A stretch of 21,276 nucleotides of DNA, from contig JBBEAZ010000027.1 in NCBI GenBank assembly GCA_040882565.1, positions 1 through 21,276 on the forward strand, given 5' to 3'. This DNA is from CF-162 sp040882565 (lineage in GTDB: Bacteria > Chloroflexota > Dehalococcoidia > SM23-28-2 > RBG-16-64-32). Shown in pieces: positions 13,316-20,968 of this stretch (its first letter is position 1; each line of letters begins with the position of its first letter). The translations under genes were made by a program, and so were the position numbers. The notes beneath the pieces were generated by a model that was given only the letters and a program-made list of their open reading frames with translations, searched no databases and had not been told where the DNA came from.

Positions 13316-13714
13316 ATGAACGGATTCGTCAAAGACATCGAGGAACTGACCGAGGCCAATATGGATTTCCGCCGCGTCCTCTATACCGGCAAGCACCTTC
13401 AGCTTGTGCTGATGGCGCTTAAACCCGGCGAGCAGATCGGGGAGGAGATCCATGCAGACCGAGACCAGTTCTTCCGGGTCGAGAAAGGCAAGGGGGAGGT
13501 CGCGATCGACGGCAACCGGACCCGCATCAAGAGCGACGACGCGATCCTCGTGCCGGCTGGAGCGCGCCACAACGTGATCAATACAGGTGACGCGCCTTTG
13601 CTGCTCTATACCCTCTACGGACCGCCGGAGCATAAGGATGCGATCGTACACGCGACAAAAGCCGAGGCGGAGGCGTCCGAGGAGCACTTCGACGGAGAGA
13701 CCACGGAGCAATAG
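13316..13714 (+). CDS. Cupin-2 domain protein
   Basis: A small single-domain cupin of 132 residues. Motif 1 is GEQIGEEIHADRDQFFRVEKG, in which the usual second His is Asp, as in other HxD-type cupins; motif 2 is VPAGARHNVINTG with its His. These would form a metal site, but the substrate is unknown. AAAGGAGAT about 7 nt before the ATG fixes the start. It follows the receiver gene by 69 nt on the same strand, with no terminator or tandem-box promoter in the gap, so cotranscription is likely. The very acidic C-terminus (EAEASEEHFDGETTEQ) is notable. Confidence 0.88.
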   Translation: MNGFVKDIEELTEANMDFRRVLYTGKHLQLVLMALKPGEQIGEEIHADRDQFFRVEKGKGEVAIDGNRTRIKSDDAILVPAGARHNVINTGDAPLLLYTLYGPPEHKDAIVHATKAEAEASEEHFDGETTEQ

Positions 13715-13748
13715 TTCGATTTCACGGATCTAGGTTTGGGAAGGCTGC

Positions 13749-13823
13749 CTAGTTCCCCACGCCGAAGCCTGACCAGCGGGAGGTGCGTGCCGCGCGCACG
13801 CGCGGCTCGAGGAGGCGGATGGC
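13749..13823 (-). repeat. Duplicated 3' end of the LON-domain gene (outer copy)
   Basis: Read on the - strand, this stretch encodes AIRLLEPRVRAARTSRWSGF then GVGN and a TAG stop, identical in protein sequence to the end of the LON-domain gene at 14293-14367. Comparing the copies codon by codon gives 12 silent differences and no replacement in 24 codons. There is no upstream gene of its own here, so it is a remnant. Confidence 0.82.
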
Positions 13824-13828
13824 GCCTA

Positions 13829-14284
13829 TCAGCCCACCTCTGATTGCTTCGGGGCTGCGAAGTGCCGCGTCGTAATCCTTGCTACGAAAGCCATGGCGCC
13901 AGACAGAATGCCGAGCACTGCACCCTCCGCACCGACTATCAGCATTGCACCGACCGTGTACCCAAGAGGAGCACCTTCGGACCACTGATCTCTGCTGCGT
14001 TCGCCCAACTCGAAGAGATTCGGCCCGCAGGCCCCCAACCCGCCAAAGACACCTGCCAGACAGCCGAGCATCAGTCCGGCGTAACAAGCCTGGACGGCGG
14101 ACGCGAACGGCATCACCGCAAAGATGAGAAGTGCGACAACGAGCGTCATCGCGACGAAGCCTAGCAGAAGCACAGTTCCGTTGGCGTCATCTAACGCCGC
14201 GAGAAAGCCCAGCGGATACGCGAGGGCGGCCAGCACAGCCATGGCAGCTGCCAGACGAGGAGTCGACAGCGTCTGGCTCGACAT
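13829..14284 (-). CDS. Small four-TM membrane protein
   Basis: A hydrophobic 151-residue protein with about four TM helices: LAAAMAVLAALAYPLGFLAA, TVLLLGFVAMTLVVALLIFA, ACYAGLMLGCLAGVFGGLGA and TVGAMLIVGAEGAVLGILSG. The family is not recognised. The ATG at 14284 lies 8 nt after the LON gene stop; a much longer frame upstream is a shadow of that gene and is rejected. The gene sits between two copies of the LON-gene 3' end, so it was probably inserted as a unit. An alternative GTG start at 14287 adds one residue. Base composition is slightly less GC-rich than the neighbours. Confidence 0.72.
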   Translation of the reverse strand: MSSQTLSTPRLAAAMAVLAALAYPLGFLAALDDANGTVLLLGFVAMTLVVALLIFAVMPFASAVQACYAGLMLGCLAGVFGGLGACGPNLFELGERSRDQWSEGAPLGYTVGAMLIVGAEGAVLGILSGAMAFVARITTRHFAAPKQSEVG

Positions 14285-14292
14285 CACGTGCC

Positions 14293-14964
14293 CTAATTCC
14301 CCACCCCAAACCCGGACCAACGGCTCGTGCGCGCCGCGCGCACTCGCGGCTCCAGAAGGCGGATGGCGACGCCGAGGACGTCGACTTCGGTCTGGAGGCG
14401 GTGGCGGGGGGACTGCTCTTCGAGGAGGCGCTGCTTGGCGCGGAGGTCGACGGCGAGGCGGTGGCCGATGAAGTCGGCGAGGAGGCCGGGCTCGGAGGGC
14501 ATTTCGATCGTGCGCGCCCACTGGTGAGTGAGGGCGAGGTTGAGGCGGACGTACTCGGCGAAGAGGGCGCCGGCGCTCGCGGCGAGGGCGCTCAGCGCGG
14601 CGGCGGGGTCGTCGGTGCCGGGGGCGGGCGGGGAGTCGGCGTCGAGCATCTCGACGTCGCCGACGAGGTAGGGCTCGCGGCGGCGAATGCCGAGGACGCG
14701 AAAGCGCTGGACGCCGAGGCAGGTGACGTTGAGCTTGCCGTCGTCGAGCTTCTGGGCCTCGACGATGCGGGCGGTGGTGCCGACTTCGAAGGGCTCGGCG
14801 GTGCCGCCGACTTCGACGCCGGCGCGGATGAGGACGACGCCGAAGGGGCGCTTTTCGGCGATGCACTCGCCGATCATCAGCTTGTAGCGGTCCTCGAAGA
14901 TGTGCAGAGGCATGATGTTGCCCGGGAAGAGGACGGTGTTGAGGGGGAAGAGGGGGATCTCCAC
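14293..14964 (-). CDS. LON-substrate-binding-domain (LON N-terminal-like) protein
   Basis: A 223-residue stand-alone protein with the LON N-terminal fold (PF02190 type): MEIPLFPLNTVLFPGNIMPL, HIFEDRYKLMIGECI, FGVVLIRAG, GTTARIVEAQ, LNVTCLGVQRFRV and PYLVGDVEML. It lacks the AAA and protease domains of Lon, as is usual for this small family, whose role is unknown but thought to involve substrate binding. The GTG start at 14964 has AGGAGAG about 8 nt upstream. It follows the DUF2007-like gene by 12 nt. Its last 24 codons plus stop (14293-14367) are repeated at 13749-13823. Confidence 0.93.
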   Translation of the reverse strand: MEIPLFPLNTVLFPGNIMPLHIFEDRYKLMIGECIAEKRPFGVVLIRAGVEVGGTAEPFEVGTTARIVEAQKLDDGKLNVTCLGVQRFRVLGIRRREPYLVGDVEMLDADSPPAPGTDDPAAALSALAASAGALFAEYVRLNLALTHQWARTIEMPSEPGLLADFIGHRLAVDLRAKQRLLEEQSPRHRLQTEVDVLGVAIRLLEPRVRAARTSRWSGFGVGN

Positions 14965-14976
14965 AGCGCCGCTCTC

Positions 14977-15261
14977 CTACCGGCCGGGGCGGCGCCGCGC
15001 GGGCTGGTCGTCCGCGGCGAGGGTTGTGTGGGTAGAGTGGCCGTCCGGCTCGACGGCTTCGCCGATGATCCAGCGGGCGCGCTTTTCGTCGGCGGCGCGG
15101 ACGTAGACCTGGACGTCGCCGAGGGCAGGGGCGAAGCCGGTAGGGGCGAGGGGGTCGGCCTGGCGGATGAGGACAGGAATGGCTTCCTGGGCGAGGGCGT
15201 CGCGCCAGATGCGGGCTTCGACGTGTGAGGCGAGGCCGAGCAGGACGAGGTCGTCTGCCAT
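14977..15261 (-). CDS. DUF2007-like small protein
   Basis: A 94-residue protein whose core (VLLGLASHVEARIWRDALAQ, IPVLIRQADPL and VQVYVRAADEKRARWIIGEA) matches the pattern of the DUF2007 putative signal-transducing domain, a ferredoxin-like fold with a beta-alpha start and a C-terminal helix. The last 20 residues are Arg/Pro-rich. No Shine-Dalgarno is visible before ATG 15261. It is very probably cotranscribed with the LON-domain gene 12 nt downstream. Function unknown. Confidence 0.72.
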   Translation of the reverse strand: MADDLVLLGLASHVEARIWRDALAQEAIPVLIRQADPLAPTGFAPALGDVQVYVRAADEKRARWIIGEAVEPDGHSTHTTLAADDQPARRRPGR

Positions 15262-15360
15262 AGCGGGTCAAGATTAGCACGAAGTGGGGTGGGCGGGTTA
15301 TGGCGGGTGTCGGTCTTTGGCGGGGCGTTGTAGGGGCGCAGACGCCACGCAGATGCGCGT

Positions 15361-16101
15361 TTAGGTGTGCGGTCCCGGCATGAAGGTGGCGAGGGGGCGG
15401 CGTTGGGTGCCGTCCGGGGTGAAGTTGGAGGGGTCGAGCCAGGCGGTGAGGGCGGAGCGGATGGCGGGCCATTCGCTGTCGAGGATGGAGAACCAGGCGT
15501 TGTCGCGGTTGCGGCCGCGGCGGACCCAGTTCTGGCGGAAGATGCCTTCGTAGTGGAAGCCGAGGCGCTCGGCGGCGTTCCAGGAGGGGGCGTTGTGGCT
15601 GTCGCATTTCCATTCGTAACGCCGGTAGCCGAGTTCGTCGAAGGCGCGGCGCATCATCAGGTACATGGCCTCGGTGGCGGCGGCGGTGCGCTGGAGGGCC
15701 GGGGCGTAGCGCAAGTGGCCGACTTCGATGCAGCCGTTGGCCGGGTCCATGCGCAGGAAGCTGGCGACGCCGACGGGTTGGCCCGACGCCCGGTCGACGA
15801 TGGCGAAGAACTGCGGGTCGTCCTCGTGCTCGACGGATGCGACCCAGGCGGTGTAGTCGGTCTCGGATGCGAAGGGACCGTAGGGGAGGTAGGTCCAGTG
15901 GCGGCCGTCGGGGTCGGCGGAGTAGGCGACGTGGAGGGCGGCGGCGTGGCGGCTCGCCTCGAGGGGTTCGAGGCGGCAGAGGCGGCCGGTCATGGGGGTG
16001 CGGGGTGGCAGCGGTCTCGGCGACCAGTCCGGGACCGGCGCCCCGACGGGCTGGCCGTATTCGTTGTGGTGGTCGGTGTGCGGGTGCGGCGTGCGCGACA
16101 T
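15361..16101 (-). CDS. GNAT-family N-acetyltransferase (RimJ/RimL type)
   Basis: A 246-residue acetyltransferase of the Acetyltransf_3 type, transferring acetyl from acetyl-CoA to a protein N-terminus or small amine. The entry strand is GRLCRLEPLEASRHAAALH (about residues 38-56). The core holds FFAIVDRASGQPVGVASFLR, and the acetyl-CoA-binding region follows in GHLRYAPALQRTAAATEAMY. The C-terminal part reads LGYRRYEWKCDSHNAPSWNA, RLGFHYEGIFRQNWVRRGRN. A histidine-rich N-terminal leader (TPHPHTDHHNEYGQP) precedes the fold. It lies between the ABC exporter genes and the DUF2007-like gene, with gaps of about 75 and 100 nt. Substrate is not deducible. Confidence 0.93.
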   Translation of the reverse strand: MSRTPHPHTDHHNEYGQPVGAPVPDWSPRPLPPRTPMTGRLCRLEPLEASRHAAALHVAYSADPDGRHWTYLPYGPFASETDYTAWVASVEHEDDPQFFAIVDRASGQPVGVASFLRMDPANGCIEVGHLRYAPALQRTAAATEAMYLMMRRAFDELGYRRYEWKCDSHNAPSWNAAERLGFHYEGIFRQNWVRRGRNRDNAWFSILDSEWPAIRSALTAWLDPSNFTPDGTQRRPLATFMPGPHT

Positions 16102-16143
16102 GGAGCGAGTTTAGCGCACAGACGAAGCGGGAGTGAGGTGGGC

Positions 16144-16171
16144 GGAGTCAGGGCTAGGGCCCTGACCCACG
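16144..16171 (-). repeat. Copy of the GGGTCAGGGC palindromic element
   Basis: GTCAGGGC (16147-16154) and GCCCTGAC (16159-16166) flank TAGG; on the - strand the element reads CGTGGGTCAGGGCC-CT-AGCCCTGAC. It begins 5 nt after the permease stop (- strand) and may double as its terminator. Same family as 2309-2337 and 17971-18000. Confidence 0.78.
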
Positions 16172-16175
16172 ATTG

Positions 16176-16898
16176 CTAGAATTCGCGGCGTTGGAAGGCG
16201 AGAGCGGCGCCGGCGGCGCCGGCGAGGGAGGCGGCGGTGAAGGCGAGGAGGACGCGTAGTTCCTGCCAGGTGGTGGTGTCGCCGCGGATGGTTTCGGGGA
16301 GTTCGTTGAGGACACTGGTGGGGGAGAATTCCTTGATCTCGAGGAAGCCGAAGATCAGGCCCTCGGCGGCGACGGCGCACATGATGACGACGACGGCGAG
16401 GGCGAGGTTGCGGAGGACGGCGCCGGTGCAAACGCCGACGGCTGTCAGGAAGACGAGCATCATGCCGGTGATGAAACTGGTCATGAGGAGACCGACGGTC
16501 GTCGAGTCGTTGAGGCCCCAGCGCGCCGAGAGGAAGAGCATCGGTATCGTCGCGCAGAGGTGGATGAGGGCGACGACGGCGGCGCGGCTGGAGAGCTTGG
16601 CCACGACGTAGTCCCAGCGGGTGACGGCGCGGGTGAGGAAGGAGTCGGCGGCGATCTCGGCGTCCTGGGAGATGGTCGAGGCGCCGAAGACAGCGGCGAG
16701 GATGGCCGAGGGGATGAAGTAGATGATGAGCCACCCGCCGAGCAGGGTCGAGACGTTGTCGTCCTGGGCCGTCGCGGAGAGCATCGGCAGGATCGCGGCG
16801 ATGACGGCGAAGCCACACCAACCGCGGACGAGCCACGAACGGGTGATCGCGGTCATCTCGGCCTGGCCGAGGGCGCGGACGGCCGTGCGAGACATCAT
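16176..16898 (-). CDS. ABC-2-type transporter permease
   Basis: A 240-residue, roughly six-TM membrane subunit. Helices are visible at WCGFAVIAAILPMLSA, GGWLIIYFIPSAILAAVFGA, AAVVALIHLCATIPMLFL, GLLMTSFITGMMLVFLTAVG, ALAVVVIMCAVAAEGLIFGF and LRVLLAFTAASLAGAAGAAL, separated by short loops. It forms an exporter with the ATPase encoded directly upstream: its ATG overlaps the ATPase TGA by 4 nt (16895-16898), so translation is coupled. A much longer upstream frame is a shadow of the ATPase gene. Substrate unknown; ABC-2 systems of this size export drugs, lipids or peptides. Confidence 0.9.
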   Translation of the reverse strand: MMSRTAVRALGQAEMTAITRSWLVRGWCGFAVIAAILPMLSATAQDDNVSTLLGGWLIIYFIPSAILAAVFGASTISQDAEIAADSFLTRAVTRWDYVVAKLSSRAAVVALIHLCATIPMLFLSARWGLNDSTTVGLLMTSFITGMMLVFLTAVGVCTGAVLRNLALAVVVIMCAVAAEGLIFGFLEIKEFSPTSVLNELPETIRGDTTTWQELRVLLAFTAASLAGAAGAALAFQRREF

Positions 16899-17881
16899 TC
16901 GGTGGCGCTCCAATCGCTGAGGATGGCGCCACGGCGGTCTTCCTCGAGGCGGCGGAGAAAGGCGTCTTCCATCTGATCGGAGCCCATGTTGACGGAGAGG
17001 AGGGTGAGGTTTTCTTCGGCGATCATCGTGAAGAGGTGGCCGAGCGTGGCGGCTACCGGTGCGCCCTCGCGCAGCGTGATGTTGAGGAGCGGTGCGTTCC
17101 ACTCCCACGAGGCGGCGAGCTCCCAGTTGGCGCCGCGCTGCAGCAGGCGCTCGACGTCGCCGTCCAGCTCCAGCTCGACGACGTTGCTCTGGACGCGGCG
17201 CTTCATGTCGGCGAGCGAGCCGGAGTAGATCAGGCGCCCGCGGTAGAGGAGGCCGACTTCGTCGCAGACGCGGTCGACATCGCCGAGGACGTGTGTCGAG
17301 ACGACGACGGTGCGCTTCTTGCCGAGGAAGCGGATGAGATCGGTGACCTGGCGGCGGCCGACGGGGTCGAGGCCGCTGGTAGGCTCGTCCCAGATCAAAA
17401 GCTCGGGGTCGTTGATCAGGGAGGCAGCGATGCCGAGGCGGGTAACCATGCCGGTGGAGAACGAGCCGATGCGGTTGCCGGCGGCGTTCAGGAGGTCGAG
17501 ATCGCGGAGGAGAACGGCGACGCGCTCGTCGGCCTGGCGGCGGCTGAGGCCGGACAGCTCGCCGACGAGACGCAGATACTCGATCGGCGTCGAGGAGGGC
17601 GGGAAGCGAGGGCCGGTGGGCAGGTAGCCGATGCGCTTGCGCAGGCCGGCGGCGTCGGGGGTCATCACTTCGCCGAGGACGCGCGCTTCGCCAGCGGTCG
17701 GGCGCTGGAGGCCGATGAGCATGCGGAACGCGGTGGTCTTGCCGGCGCCGTTTGGGCCGATGAGGCCGAAGACGGTGCCGCGCCTGACGACGAGGTCGGT
17801 CGGGCTGAGGGCGACGACGCGGTCCTGGAAGATCTTGGTCAGACCGCGCGTTTCGATGGCCAGGGTTGTGGTGTCGTTCAT
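16895..17881 (-). CDS. ABC transporter ATP-binding protein
   Basis: The 328-residue ATPase has Walker A GPNGAGKT (42-49), a Q-loop region around GYLPTGPRFP, the signature SFSTGMVTRLGIAASL, Walker B LLIWDEPTSGLD and the H-loop VVVSTHVLGD. About 100 residues after the nucleotide-binding domain form the C-terminal extension common in ABC-2 exporter ATPases (from LIYSGSLADMKRR onward). The signature Leu/Ser is replaced by FSTG, a common variant. It is cotranscribed with the permease gene, which overlaps it by 4 nt. The ATG at 17881 (MNDTTTLAIETRGLTKIF) gives a normal N-terminus. Confidence 0.96.
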   Translation of the reverse strand: MNDTTTLAIETRGLTKIFQDRVVALSPTDLVVRRGTVFGLIGPNGAGKTTAFRMLIGLQRPTAGEARVLGEVMTPDAAGLRKRIGYLPTGPRFPPSSTPIEYLRLVGELSGLSRRQADERVAVLLRDLDLLNAAGNRIGSFSTGMVTRLGIAASLINDPELLIWDEPTSGLDPVGRRQVTDLIRFLGKKRTVVVSTHVLGDVDRVCDEVGLLYRGRLIYSGSLADMKRRVQSNVVELELDGDVERLLQRGANWELAASWEWNAPLLNITLREGAPVAATLGHLFTMIAEENLTLLSVNMGSDQMEDAFLRRLEEDRRGAILSDWSATE

Positions 17882-17970
17882 GGTTCTGCAGGCGCAATTG
17901 AGTTTACGCCTGTAGGGAAGACGTGAGTTGGGGCGCAGGTGTTGGCTGTAAACGCATGCGGAACGGATAA

Positions 17971-18000
17971 CCGTGGGTCAGGGCCCCAGCCCTGACCCCC
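17971..18000 (-). repeat. Copy of the GGGTCAGGGC palindromic element
   Basis: GGGTCAGGGC (17975-17984) and GCCCTGACCC (17989-17998) are perfect 10-bp arms around CCCA, the best-preserved copy. It lies 15 nt past the MMPL gene stop and may serve as its terminator. The remaining bases between 17882 and 18014 hold no gene. Confidence 0.8.
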
Positions 18001-18014
18001 GGCACAGGCGGCGG

Positions 18015-20162
18015 TTAGACGCCCTTGGGTTGGGCTTCCCCGCCTTCGACGCGGATGGTGGGCAGGTAGCGGACGAGCCATTCGGGGGCCCACCAGTTCG
18101 CCCGGCCCATAAGCTCCATGGCTGCGGGGACGAGGACGAGGCGGACGATTGTGGCGTCGATGAGGATGGCGAAGGCGAGGCCGAAGCCGAATAGCTTGAT
18201 GTCGCGCTGTGAGCCGAGGACGAAGGCGCCGAAGACGCAGACCATGATCGCGGCGGCGGCTGTGATGACGCGGCCGGTGGCGGCGAGGCCGTCGGCGACC
18301 GCGAGAGCATTGTCGCCAGTCTTGTCGTACTCCTCGCGGACGCGGGTGAGGAGGAAGACCTCGTAGTCCATGGAGAGGCCGAAGACGATGGCAAAGAGCA
18401 TCATCGGGGCCCAGGCTTCGATCGGGCCTTCCTTTCCCTGGCCAATAAGGAAGTCGAACCAACCCCACTGGAAGACGGCGACCGTTGCGCCGAAAGCGGC
18501 GCTGATTGACAGCATGTTCACCAGGACAGCCTTCAGAGGAACCACGACGCTGTGGAAGACGACCAACAGGAGCAGGAAGGACAGCGCGAGCACGGCGCCG
18601 ATGAATATCGGCAAACGCTCGCCGATGTAATCAGCGAAGTCGACGACGCCTGGCGGTCCGCCTGTCGTCAGCACGTCAAGTGAGGTCTCGGCCTCGACAG
18701 GCGGGATCACATCATTACGAAGGCGGTGGACGAGGTCGGTGGTCTCCTCGTCTTGAGGGGCAGTTGTCGCAAAGACGTTGATGATGGCGATGTCGCCGTC
18801 GCCGAGGATCTGTGGTTCGGATACCGAGTCCACTCCCTCGGTCGACTCGAGGGCGCTCTTGAGTGTCGCGAGCTCGGCGGGATCAGGCGGGCCGTCGGAC
18901 CCCTGAGCGACGAGGAGGATCGGCGAGTTGAAGCCGGGGCCGAAGCCTTCGGAGAGAAGATCGTAGGCCTGGCGGCTGCTGTCAGATTCCGGGCGGTTGC
19001 CCGCGTCGCCGAAGCCGAGGCGCAAGGAGAGGAGGGGCACAGCGAGCAGCAGGAGGAGGGCGGCACTGGCGATGAGGGCCGGCCAGGGGTGAGCCTGGAT
19101 GACGCGGCTCCAGCGCCACCAGATCGTATGGCGGACTTCGCCGGCGGTCTCTTTGCGGTGAGGGAGGCCGAACTTGTCGATGTTGCGGCCGGCGAAACCG
19201 AGCATGGCGGGGAGCAAGGTGACGGCGGCGGCCATGGTCATGAGGACGGCGAGGATGGCGCTGAGGCTGACGGCGCGGACGAAGTCCAGCTCCATCAGGA
19301 ACATGCCGAGGAGGGCGATGACGACGGTGATGCCGGCGAAGACGACCGCGCGGCCGGAGGTGTTGAGGCTAAGGAGGACCGCGCTCTCGGGATCCAGCCC
19401 ATCACGCAGGGCGTCGCGGAAGCGCGAAACGATCAGGAGCGAGTAGTCGATGCCGACGCCGATGCCGATCATGGCGGCGATCTGGGTCGTGAACTGGGGG
19501 ACGCCCATGATGCGGGTCGCGAGGCCGACGAGCGCGACGCCGCAGCCGATGCCGAAGAGTGCAGTGATGATCGGCAGGCCCATGGCGATGACGGACCCGA
19601 AAGCGATGAGCAGGATGATGACGGCGGCGATGATGCCGATGAACTCGCTCGAGAACGCTGGCTCGTCTGCGAACATGTCGCCGCCGAGCTCGACGCGCAG
19701 ACCCGGGACGTTCACTTCGTCACGCTGTTCGCGGATTACGTCCGCGTCGTCTGTGTATTCCTCGAAGTCGCGGTCGGAAAAGTTGAGTTCGGCGTAGGCG
19801 ATCTTGCCGCTGTCGGAGATCTGGTACTCGTTGCCCGTGTCGTAGGGGCTGACGGTCTCGACGCCTTCGACGCCGGATTCGATGTCGGCAAGCAACGTCT
19901 CGACGGCCTCGCGGACTGCGGGGTCGTCTACGCCTTGCTCGGCTTCGAATACGATCTGGCCCTGGATGCCCGTGCGTTCGGCGACTCCGCTTTCCTCGAG
20001 GCGGTCGATGCCTTCCTGGCTCTCGGAGCCCGGCAGCTCGAACTCGGTGCTGAATTCGCCGGCGAACGCGGTCGAGGCCGCGAATAGGGCGACGATGAGG
20101 GCGATCCAGGCGGGGACGACGTAGCGGCGCCGGCGGTAGCAGAACTGGGCGATTGATTTCAT
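18015..20162 (-). CDS. MMPL/RND-family membrane transporter
   Basis: A 715-residue MMPL-family transporter, the class that moves lipids, drugs or other hydrophobic molecules using the proton gradient. A first TM helix (VVPAWIALIVALFAASTAFA) is followed by a long extracytoplasmic loop, then two clusters of helices separated by a second large loop. The repeat halves carry the paired intramembrane motifs GIGVGIDYSLLIVSRFRDAL and FGLSMDYEVFLLTRVREEY, with Asp-Tyr residues that match the proton-relay dyads of the family. The start is fixed by AAGGAGA 7 nt upstream. The gene stands alone, with 133 nt to the ABC genes. No regulator or periplasmic partner is adjacent, so substrate is unknown. Confidence 0.95.
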   Translation of the reverse strand: MKSIAQFCYRRRRYVVPAWIALIVALFAASTAFAGEFSTEFELPGSESQEGIDRLEESGVAERTGIQGQIVFEAEQGVDDPAVREAVETLLADIESGVEGVETVSPYDTGNEYQISDSGKIAYAELNFSDRDFEEYTDDADVIREQRDEVNVPGLRVELGGDMFADEPAFSSEFIGIIAAVIILLIAFGSVIAMGLPIITALFGIGCGVALVGLATRIMGVPQFTTQIAAMIGIGVGIDYSLLIVSRFRDALRDGLDPESAVLLSLNTSGRAVVFAGITVVIALLGMFLMELDFVRAVSLSAILAVLMTMAAAVTLLPAMLGFAGRNIDKFGLPHRKETAGEVRHTIWWRWSRVIQAHPWPALIASAALLLLLAVPLLSLRLGFGDAGNRPESDSSRQAYDLLSEGFGPGFNSPILLVAQGSDGPPDPAELATLKSALESTEGVDSVSEPQILGDGDIAIINVFATTAPQDEETTDLVHRLRNDVIPPVEAETSLDVLTTGGPPGVVDFADYIGERLPIFIGAVLALSFLLLLVVFHSVVVPLKAVLVNMLSISAAFGATVAVFQWGWFDFLIGQGKEGPIEAWAPMMLFAIVFGLSMDYEVFLLTRVREEYDKTGDNALAVADGLAATGRVITAAAAIMVCVFGAFVLGSQRDIKLFGFGLAFAILIDATIVRLVLVPAAMELMGRANWWAPEWLVRYLPTIRVEGGEAQPKGV

Positions 20163-20557
20163 GGGAGGTCTCCTTCGTTACGAAAGCAGGGCGTGGCTGG
20201 AGCGTCTTGAGACGTCCGCCTGTCCAGCGTAGAACAATCCGGTCTTCGCTGGGGTCGGGCGGTGGTCGGGGGCGGCGTCGGTAATCGGACCTAAGACCAT
20301 TGCGACGGCGAGAGATGTGCCAGGCCCAGCGCCACAGGCCTTCCGCTTCGACTTACGACTGTCACTTCACTTCTACTATGCAGGGCCCGGCAATCTGTGT
20401 CTCGAATCGAATGTCACAGTACTGTTTCGAACGCATTGCTTTCTTGTTTACGTTGGCGTGCCACCCTCCCCCCACACGGAAGCCCCGGCAGCGGCTCCGC
20501 TGCACCTTGGGTGATTGCTGATACAATCCGAATTCTGTATTTGGAAGGAGCGTTGTG
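20163..20557. promoter_or_regulatory. Divergent intergenic region with RidA-gene promoter
   Basis: Between the divergent MMPL and RidA genes no coding frame is convincing. TGATACAAT (20519-20527) is a good extended -10 for the RidA gene, with no clear -35. A perfect palindrome GCAGCGG-CT-CCGCTGC (20488-20503) sits just upstream, near positions -30 to -45, and may be an operator. On the MMPL side CGTCT-TG-AGACG (20203-20214) is a small palindrome 41 nt from the start codon. The stretch 20300-20460 is AT-richer and shows nothing recognisable. Confidence 0.5.
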
Positions 20558-20944
20558 ATGGCAGATCGGCAGTTGATTTCTTCGGGATCGCCGTATGAAC
20601 CCGTGTTTGGGTATTCGCGGGCGGTGCGGTTGGGCAAGCAGATCTTTGTGTCGGGCACCGTGGCCTGGGGCGATGACGGCAAGGTGGCAGGCGCCGGCGA
20701 CATGTACGCGCAGACCAAGCAGGCGATCCGCAATATCGAGAAGGCGCTGGCGACCGCCGGCGCGTCGCTGGCGGATGTTGTGCGCACGCGGACGTTTGTG
20801 ACGGACATTTCGCGGTTCGAGGAGGTGTCGCGGGCTCACGGCGAGGCGTTCGGGGAGATTCGGCCCGCGGCGACCGTGGTGGGGGTGACGGCGCTGGTCG
20901 ACGCTGTGATGCTGGTTGAGATTGAGGCGGATGCGGTGCTGTAG
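20558..20944 (+). CDS. RidA/YjgF-family protein
   Basis: A 128-residue single-domain Rid protein; many members hydrolyse reactive enamine/imine intermediates such as 2-aminoacrylate. The fold is visible in YSRAVRLGKQIFVSGTVAWG, TKQAIRNIEKALATAGASLA, DVVRTRTFVTDISRF and GEIRPAATVVGVTALVD. The key Arg of RidA proper lies in the R-x-RTFVT/RPA region (RPAATVV here), so imine deaminase activity is plausible, though the PxR-type loop is not canonical and it may belong to another Rid subgroup. ATG 20558 is chosen with AAGGAG 7 nt upstream; GTG 20555 is too close. Its TAG stop is part of the terminal hairpin. Confidence 0.92.
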   Translation: MADRQLISSGSPYEPVFGYSRAVRLGKQIFVSGTVAWGDDGKVAGAGDMYAQTKQAIRNIEKALATAGASLADVVRTRTFVTDISRFEEVSRAHGEAFGEIRPAATVVGVTALVDAVMLVEIEADAVL

Positions 20945-20968
20945 AGACGTCCCGGCGGGACGTCTCTA
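20942..20968. terminator. Shared bidirectional hairpin containing both stop codons
   Basis: TAGAGACGTCCC (20942-20953) and GGGACGTCTCTA (20957-20968) are perfect 12-bp arms around GGC. The left arm begins with the RidA stop TAG and the right arm ends with CTA, the stop of the - strand gene. Neither side has a long T tract. Confidence 0.72.

Noticed and set aside
14131..15228. 365-codon frame on the + strand
   Set aside because: Runs antisense through the LON-domain and DUF2007-like genes, both of which have recognisable proteins and ribosome-binding sites or tight operon spacing.
14285..15613. Long N-terminal extension of the four-TM protein on the - strand
   Set aside because: Arg/Pro-rich out-of-frame reading of the LON and neighbouring genes; the hydrophobic protein starts at 14284.
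16899..17897. Long N-terminal extension of the permease on the - strand
   Set aside because: Arg/Pro-rich shadow of the ATPase gene; the ATGA overlap gives a natural start at 16898.
18726..20087. 453-codon frame on the + strand
   Set aside because: Antisense shadow of the MMPL gene in GC-rich DNA; product is Asp/Glu/Gly/Ala-rich with no domain.
20287..20298. GGACCTAAGACC as a possible DosR-like box upstream of the MMPL gene
   Set aside because: Arms and spacing do not match the 5-4-5 pattern and no partner box lies 23 bp away.
20376..20450. tRNA-like GC/AT-mixed segment upstream of the RidA gene
   Set aside because: No acceptor stem, anticodon arm or T-loop arrangement could be built.
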